NCBI GenBank assembly: GCA_026636295.1
Contig: CP089450.1
Location: forward strand, 992,001 to 1,056,000
From: Medakamo hakoo
Taxonomy: Eukaryota; Chlorophyta; Trebouxiophyceae; Coccomyxaceae
Length of the DNA: 64,000 nt
Direction: 5' to 3'
How positions within the stretch are numbered: position 1 is the first letter of the stretch; every line of letters starts with the position of its first letter. A program made the translations under genes and the position numbers. The notes under the pieces were generated by a model. That model searched no databases, was not told the DNA's origin, and was given only the letters and a program-made list of their open reading frames with translations. Positions 59,317 to 64,000 of this stretch are shown piece by piece.

Positions 59317-62300
59317 ATGGACGCGTCCATGGCCAGCCTGGCCGCGCTGCTCGACGCGACTTTATCGCCGGACGCGGCCGTCCGCGGCGCGGCGGAAGCG
59401 CAGCTGCTGTCGGCCGAAACGACGCCGGGCTTTGCGCCCGCCCTCCTCTCCCTGGCCTGCACGGCGACTGCGCCACCCGGGACGCGCCAGTCAGCGGCCG
59501 TGGCGCTCAAGGCCGTCATTGGGCGGCGGTGGGCGCCGGACGAGGAAGCCGACCTGGCCGGGCCAGAGGTGCGGGGCGAAATTGAAAAAAAGTCGGAGCG
59601 CGAAAACACGCGCGCGCGCGGATGATGAGAAAAAACAGTCGTCGGCCTCAACCCTCCCCTTCCCCCATCACCACCACACACACAGCTCCCCGACGACGAA
59701 AAAGCGTCCATCAAAGCCGGCCTCTTAGCTGCCTTGGCCGAACCCGACTCCAAAATCCGCACAGCCCTGGGCATGGTCACGGCCCGCATCCACGCGTCCG
59801 ACGACGAGTGGGGCGAGCTCCTGCCCGCGCTCGTAGCGGCCGTCGGTTCGGCAGGCAACACCAACCCGGCCGCCGTCGCGGGCGCCGTCCGCACGCTGGC
59901 TTTAATCGCGGACGACATCTCGGACGACGCTGCTTTGAGCGCCGCACCCCTGCTTTTGCCGGCCATGCGCGGCCTGGCCGGGCAGGCGGCAGCCGACCCG
60001 GCGCTGCGCGCGCAAGCGCTCGACGTCGCGGCCTCGCTCCTCGGCGCCCTGGCCGCCTGCCGTGCGGGCGGCGCGTCCTCCTCTGCCGTCCGTAAAACGG
60101 CCGACCCGGAAGTGCCGCCTTGCTTGGCGACGGCGGCGTCCATCCTGCGGGAGCCGGGCAGTCAGTGGGGCCTGAAGCTCGCGGCGCTGGGCCTGGCCAC
60201 CCGCGTCTCGGCCGCCTTTCCCAAGCCGTCGGCGCCCGCCGGCACGGACGTCGCGACGGCTGTGTGGGCGGCCCTGGGCGCTGCCCTGCCCGAGTACGTC
60301 CGGGCGTCCGTGGGGAGCGGCACGCCCATGGATGAGGACGGCGCCGGCGGGAGCGACGACGACGAAGACGGAGAGGGCGGAGACAGCGGCTCGCCCGTCG
60401 GTCGGTTGGTGAGCCAGGCCCTCGACCACTTCACCCTGCTGGCCGCCCGGGCGCCCGGCTTGCCGGCCTCTTCCTTGCCGGACGTCTTGGCGGCGTGCCT
60501 CCTCGCCATGCGCGCGCCGCGCGCGTCTCGCTCCGCCTGGGCGGCCGACGCGGACGCGTTTGTCGGCGACGAAGACGACGACGCGGGCGGGCCGCGTGGC
60601 GCGGCCGAGATTTTACTGGCGACCGCCGTCCTGGGCGACGAGCTGGACGAGGCCGGCGCGCTGCTCACGACGGGCGCGGCGGCGCCCGCTGTGTCGCAGG
60701 AGGCGCTGACAGCGTTGGCGGGCGCGGTGCGCGGTGCGCTGGCGGAGTCCGCGTCCGCCCGCGCGCGCGGCTCGCCCGCCTGGTGGCTGCCGCGCGAGGC
60801 GGCCCTGCTCGCCGTCGGCGCGGTGCGCGACGCCCTGGCCGGCGGCGTGCCGGGCTTGGAGCCGGGCGCTGTCCTGGGCGCGTGCCTGGGCGCGGACCTG
60901 CCGTCCCCGCCGGGGCCGCCGGCGCTGTCGGAAGCGGCCGCGGCGGCGGCGGGCCTCGCGCCACCGCCGCTGCTCGCCGCGCGCGCGCTCTGGCTGGCGT
61001 CCCGCCTCGCGCCGCTGTTGGACGGGGCGGCGGTGGAAGCCGCCCTGACCGCCGCGGCGGGAGCTGCGCACCCGGCCTCCCCACCGCCCGTACAGGCGCA
61101 GGCGGCCCGGGCGTTGGGCGCCCTGCTGCCGGTGGCGAGCCCCGCCGCGCTGGCCGCGGCCGCGCCCGCGGCGGCGGCCGGGCTCGTCGCCATCCTCGAC
61201 GGTGGTGCGCTCACCGACCGCGCGGCGGCGCTGGGCTTGGACGCGCTGACTGCCCTGGCGACTGCCAACGGCGCGGGCGCGGGGCCCGGCGGCCCCGCCG
61301 CCGCGGCGGGCGCCGCCCTGCGCGCGTGGGGTGCGGCCACGGCCGCGGCCGACCCGCTCGTCGCGCCCGCGGCAGAAGGCGCCGTCCTGGCGCTGGCCGC
61401 CTCGCCGGCCACGGCGGACGCCACGTTTGAAGCCGCCCTGCCGACGCTGGCGTCCGTCGTGCGCGCGCCCGCCCAGCACGGCGGCACGGCCGTGACGGCG
61501 GCCCTGGGCCTGTTGGCGGGCCTTATGGCCGTCGCGCCGCCGTCCGCGGCCGCGGCCGCGCACGCGGCCGCCACCCCGCCCGCCCTCGCCATCATCGCCG
61601 CCCGCGGCGGCGGCGACCCGGCCGCCTGCCGGGCGGCGTGCGAATATGTCCGCGCGCTCGTGCGCGCGGGCGGGCCCGGTCTCCTGGCCGCGCCCGGCGC
61701 GCTGGCCGCCCTGGCCGGCCCGCTCGCGCAGCTGGTCGCGCCGCCGCCGCCCGGCGTCGACGCGGCCGAAGCCGCCGACGCGGCTGGGCGGGCGCCGCCC
61801 GCGCTGGCGTCCCTCTTACGCCGCGCACCGCCCGAGGCCGCGCCCGCTGCTTTGAGAGAAGCGGCTGTGGCAGCGGCCGCCCGCATGGCGTCCGGCTCCA
61901 CGCCCGCCCCGCTCGGCGCGGCGTTGGTGGGGCTGCTCGCGCGCGGCGTCCTGGCCGACCCGCCCGGCATGGTCGCCGCCCTGGCGGCGTCGCCCGCCCC
62001 GCCGGACGCCCGCCCCCTGCCTCCGGGCGTCCCGCCACCCGACCCGTCCGCCGGCCTGCTCGCACCCGCCCTCACCGCCTGGTTCGCGCGGGCGGGCGAA
62101 GTCGTGGGCGCGTACGAAATTGCGGCGTCGACCGCCGCGCTCGGCCGCCTGGCCCTCTCCCCACCGCACCCGGCGCTCGACGGCCTGGCCGTGCCCGGCG
62201 CGCCGATCGTCGACGCCGGCGCAACCATCCGCACCCGGTCTCGGGCGCGGGCGGCGGGTCCACAAGCCTGGACGGCGCTGCCAGCGCGCGCCAAGGCGCT

Positions 62301-62742
62301 GTCTTTGTTGGCCGACGCCGTCCTGGAAGAAGCGGAAGGCGGGCGCGGCGCGTGCGGCGCCGACGACGACGACGACGACGGCTGGGAGTCGGCGTCGACG
62401 GATGACGAGAACGACGAGAACGACACGCCCTCGCCCGCGGGTCGGTCGTCCGTCGCGGTGGCGCTGGCCCGTGGGGATGGGACGGCCGCCTTTTCGGCCC
62501 GCCTGGGCAAAATCGCGGGCGGGCTGCCCGGGTTTGACGACCTAGGCGACGGGGCCGACGACGGCGACGCGGACGCGGACGCCGACCCGTCGGATCCGCT
62601 GATGACGGCGCGGCCGGGCGTCTTAGCCGCTGCGGATCTTAAAAGGGCGGCAGAGGTGGATGCGGCGGGCCTGGCGGCGGCGGCGGGGTTGCTATCCGCG
62701 GCGCAGCGCGCGGCTATCGAAGCCGCGGTGCGGGGAGCGTGA
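59317..62742 (+). CDS. IPO9: Importin-9 (Kap114)-like karyopherin
   Basis: Two exons (59317-59568, 59686-62742) join in phase 0 to about 1,102 residues. It is a beta-karyopherin. The N-terminus has LLDATLSPDAAVRGAAEAQLL and the importin-N signature TRQSAAVALKAVIGRRW, then after the intron LPDDEKASIKAGLLAAL and KIRTALGMVTARI. The body is Ala/Pro-rich HEAT helices with acidic loops. Near the C-terminus an acidic run (DDDDDGWESASTDDENDEND) and DPSDPLMTA recall importin-9/Kap114, which imports core histones, actin and TBP. The exact paralogue is less sure than the family. Confidence 0.8.
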
Positions 62743-63001
62743 GATGGGGTGGAGAGGGTTGGGTGGGGTGTGGGGCTGGTGGAAAAAAAAAAAAAACAGA
62801 CACGCGGGTGTCCCCTGTCTCTCTCTTTTCTTACACGGGTCCTGCGACAGCGCACAGCCTTCACCCCAGCAGCAGCAAGGAGAGCGGGCGGGCGGCCGCG
62901 CGCCCCTCTCTTTTTTCTCTCAAACAATCTACGAACCCGCCGCGCCTCCCATCCCACCCCAGCCCAGCCCATGCCGCTTCCGTCCGCGTCCATCCCCTCA
63001 T
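62743..63001. other. Convergent 3' spacer with TGTAA
   Basis: 259 bases between importin-9-like (+) and glutaredoxin (-). It holds an A14 run at about 62783-62796 and TGTAA (minus) at 62831. No gene is visible. Confidence 0.6.
62831..62835 (-). terminator. TGTAA poly(A) signal candidate
   Basis: TGTAA on the minus strand about 165 bases after the glutaredoxin stop. Confidence 0.5.
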
Positions 63002-63634
63002 TCACCCTTTGATCGAGGCCGCCGCCGCGCGCAGCATGGGCTCCAGTTTGCCTTCCTTCGCCAGCGTCGCCACGCCCGGGCCGTCGTTGCACCCGCCGCA
63101 GAATTCTTTGCCGATGAAGATTTGCGGCATGGAGGTGCGGTTGGTCATTTCAGACAGGGCGGCGCGGTAGATTTTGCCGTCCTGGCCCATTTCGTTGAGC
63201 TCCAGGATCTTGATCGGAGCTTTCACGCTCGCGTTCGTCTCCGCCAGGATTTCTTTCGCCTTCTTGCAAAACGGACACTGGGACCACGAGTAAACCATGA
63301 CGGGCGACGCCGCGACTTCAGCATTGATCTTTGCCTTCCACGCCGCGGAGTCGTACGGCCCGGCCTGCTGCTTGGCCAGCCATTTTTTACCCTCGTTCAC
63401 GGGTGAGTTCGTCAATGCCACGGTGACGGCGTTGACAAAGCCTTCGGGGAAGGCCGGGGACACGCCGGCCTTGTCGTCGTCGGCAGAGGCGCGAGGGCGG
63501 ACAGAGGTGGAACGGCGGGAGGGGGTGGTCGGCGCGCGCGCCGCGCGCAGAGCAGACGACGTGCGCGAGGGCGCCGCGGTAGAGAGAGAAGCCCGCATCG
63601 CGCCGGTCTGGAGGGACAAGGCACAAGTCTGCAT
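63002..63634 (-). CDS. Plastid glutaredoxin with N-terminal extension
   Basis: Single exon of 210 residues. Residues 1-50 (Ser/Thr/Arg/Ala-rich, ending VRPRASADDD) are a transit peptide. An extra segment, FVNAVTVALTNSPVNEGKKW and LAKQQAGPYDSAAWKAKI, precedes the glutaredoxin fold. The active site is CPFC in YSWSQCPFCKKAKEIL, with NRTSMPQIFIGKEFCGGCND supplying the cis-Pro and glutathione-binding loop. The loop has GGCND where GG(C/N)(D/S)D is usual, adding a cysteine. It should reduce protein-glutathione mixed disulfides. The extension is longer than in most plant glutaredoxins, and I recall similar ones in green algae. Confidence 0.93.
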   Translation of the reverse strand: MQTCALSLQTGAMRASLSTAAPSRTSSALRAARAPTTPSRRSTSVRPRASADDDKAGVSPAFPEGFVNAVTVALTNSPVNEGKKWLAKQQAGPYDSAAWKAKINAEVAASPVMVYSWSQCPFCKKAKEILAETNASVKAPIKILELNEMGQDGKIYRAALSEMTNRTSMPQIFIGKEFCGGCNDGPGVATLAKEGKLEPMLRAAAASIKG

Positions 63635-63868
63635 GGCTGTGTTTTGTGTGTGGATGTGCGAGGGAAGGAGCGGTCGTGTGCCCGCGCGCGTTGCAGTGGG
63701 GAAAAGCTTTCTCTAGAGAAAGCGCGTGTGGAGAGCCAGGGGAACAGAGCCACGAAAACTGCATGCGAAAGCGCACGCGCTCGAGTGGAGAGGGGAGCAG
63801 CGGCGGCGGCTTCGTGACCCCCGCACCCGCGCTCCTCTTCACGCGGCAACGCTGAGATCTGAATCGCC
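63635..63868. promoter_or_regulatory. Divergent region, glutaredoxin / secreted-protein gene
   Basis: 234 bases between outward-facing ATGs. It contains the short palindrome AAGCTTTCTCTAGAGAAAGC near 63703-63722. Confidence 0.45.
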
Positions 63869-64000
63869 ATGGCGGCGCTGGCGGGACGGGCGCTGGCGCT
63901 CCTTGCGCTGGCAGTTTTGGCGACCGGCGTGCCCGCGGCACTCCCGCGACCTTCCGTGAGCGCAGCAGCGGCCGCGCAACCGCCGCCGCCCCCTTCCCCC
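63869..64000 (+). CDS. First exon of a secreted or ER protein (cut by window end)
   Basis: The ATG at 63869 in strong context (CGCCATGGC) opens a clear signal peptide, MAALAGRALALLALAVLATG, with cleavage likely after VPA. The frame stays open to the window edge as an Ala/Pro-rich stretch. A GTGAGC at 63955 could be a splice donor. The product cannot be identified from 44 residues. Confidence 0.6.
   Translation, partial: MAALAGRALALLALAVLATGVPAALPRPSVSAAAAAQPPPPPSP

Noticed and set aside
63703-63722. The palindrome AAGCTTTCTCTAGAGAAAGC as an operator
   Set aside because: It is a single imperfectly placed palindrome in a eukaryotic spacer with no second copy. I recorded it only as part of the divergent region.
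1-64000. Bacterial or viral origin of the DNA
   Set aside because: Frequent GT-AG introns, eukaryote-only proteins (Rab7, Nup62, CENP-C, MCM7, eL32) and transit peptides show nuclear DNA. No transposon, LTR or viral gene was seen.

Overview
This window looks like compact nuclear DNA from a very GC-rich green alga (Chlorophyta). Coding regions are roughly three-quarters G+C by eye. Genes are interrupted by short GT-AG introns, mostly with GTGAG or GTGCG donors. Several products are plastid-type: a DUF3172 protein, Toc64/OEP64, plant-type PYRR and a plastid glutaredoxin. TGTAA motifs, the usual chlorophyte poly(A) signal, lie downstream of several stops. The species cannot be named from sequence alone. 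I modelled 33 protein genes (one cut at each edge) by joining exons in frame across consensus splice sites. I saw no rRNA, tRNA, CRISPR array, transposon or viral relic.

Layout. 1-5 kb: the 3' part of a spliceosomal RNF113A/Cwc24 gene, a secreted laccase-like multicopper oxidase and a plastid DUF3172 protein. 5-9.2 kb: an Ala/Pro-rich coiled-coil protein whose start codon abuts a (CA)n tract, an arsenite methyltransferase and the rRNA-processing factor EFG1. 9.4-18 kb: three cell-cycle genes in a row on the minus strand (F-box cyclin, D-type-like cyclin, MCM7). 18-30 kb: S-formylglutathione hydrolase, importin beta-1, PLAA/Doa1, ribosomal protein eL32, RidA and a small unknown. 30-43 kb: Nup62/NSP1, transaldolase, a FAN-like BEACH protein, an AAAP amino-acid transporter, dihydropyrimidinase, a small membrane protein, TMEM230 and a small Cys-rich plastid protein. 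43-54 kb: DUF1295 reductase, CENP-C, Rab7, a MYORG-like GH31 glycosidase and a lower-GC orphan. 54-64 kb: PYRR, Toc64, importin-9-like, glutaredoxin and the first codons of a secreted protein.

Organisation. Twelve gene pairs are head-to-head with 98 to 445 bases between start codons, so most genes probably share short bidirectional promoters. Convergent 3' ends can be under 100 bases apart. Apart from the cell-cycle trio, neighbours are not an obvious pathway. Transport and proteostasis genes recur: importin beta, importin-9, Nup62, PLAA and Rab7.

Points most worth checking: an MCM7 whose zinc-binding cysteines are gone; a CENP-C homologue with no visible cupin domain; a FAN-like BEACH protein with no WD40 region; paired hairpins in the first exon of dihydropyrimidinase; and a lower-GC orphan gene between typical neighbours. 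Exon joins are hand-derived. Several predicted TGA stops overlap GTGAG donor-like strings, so some 3' ends could change with transcript data.
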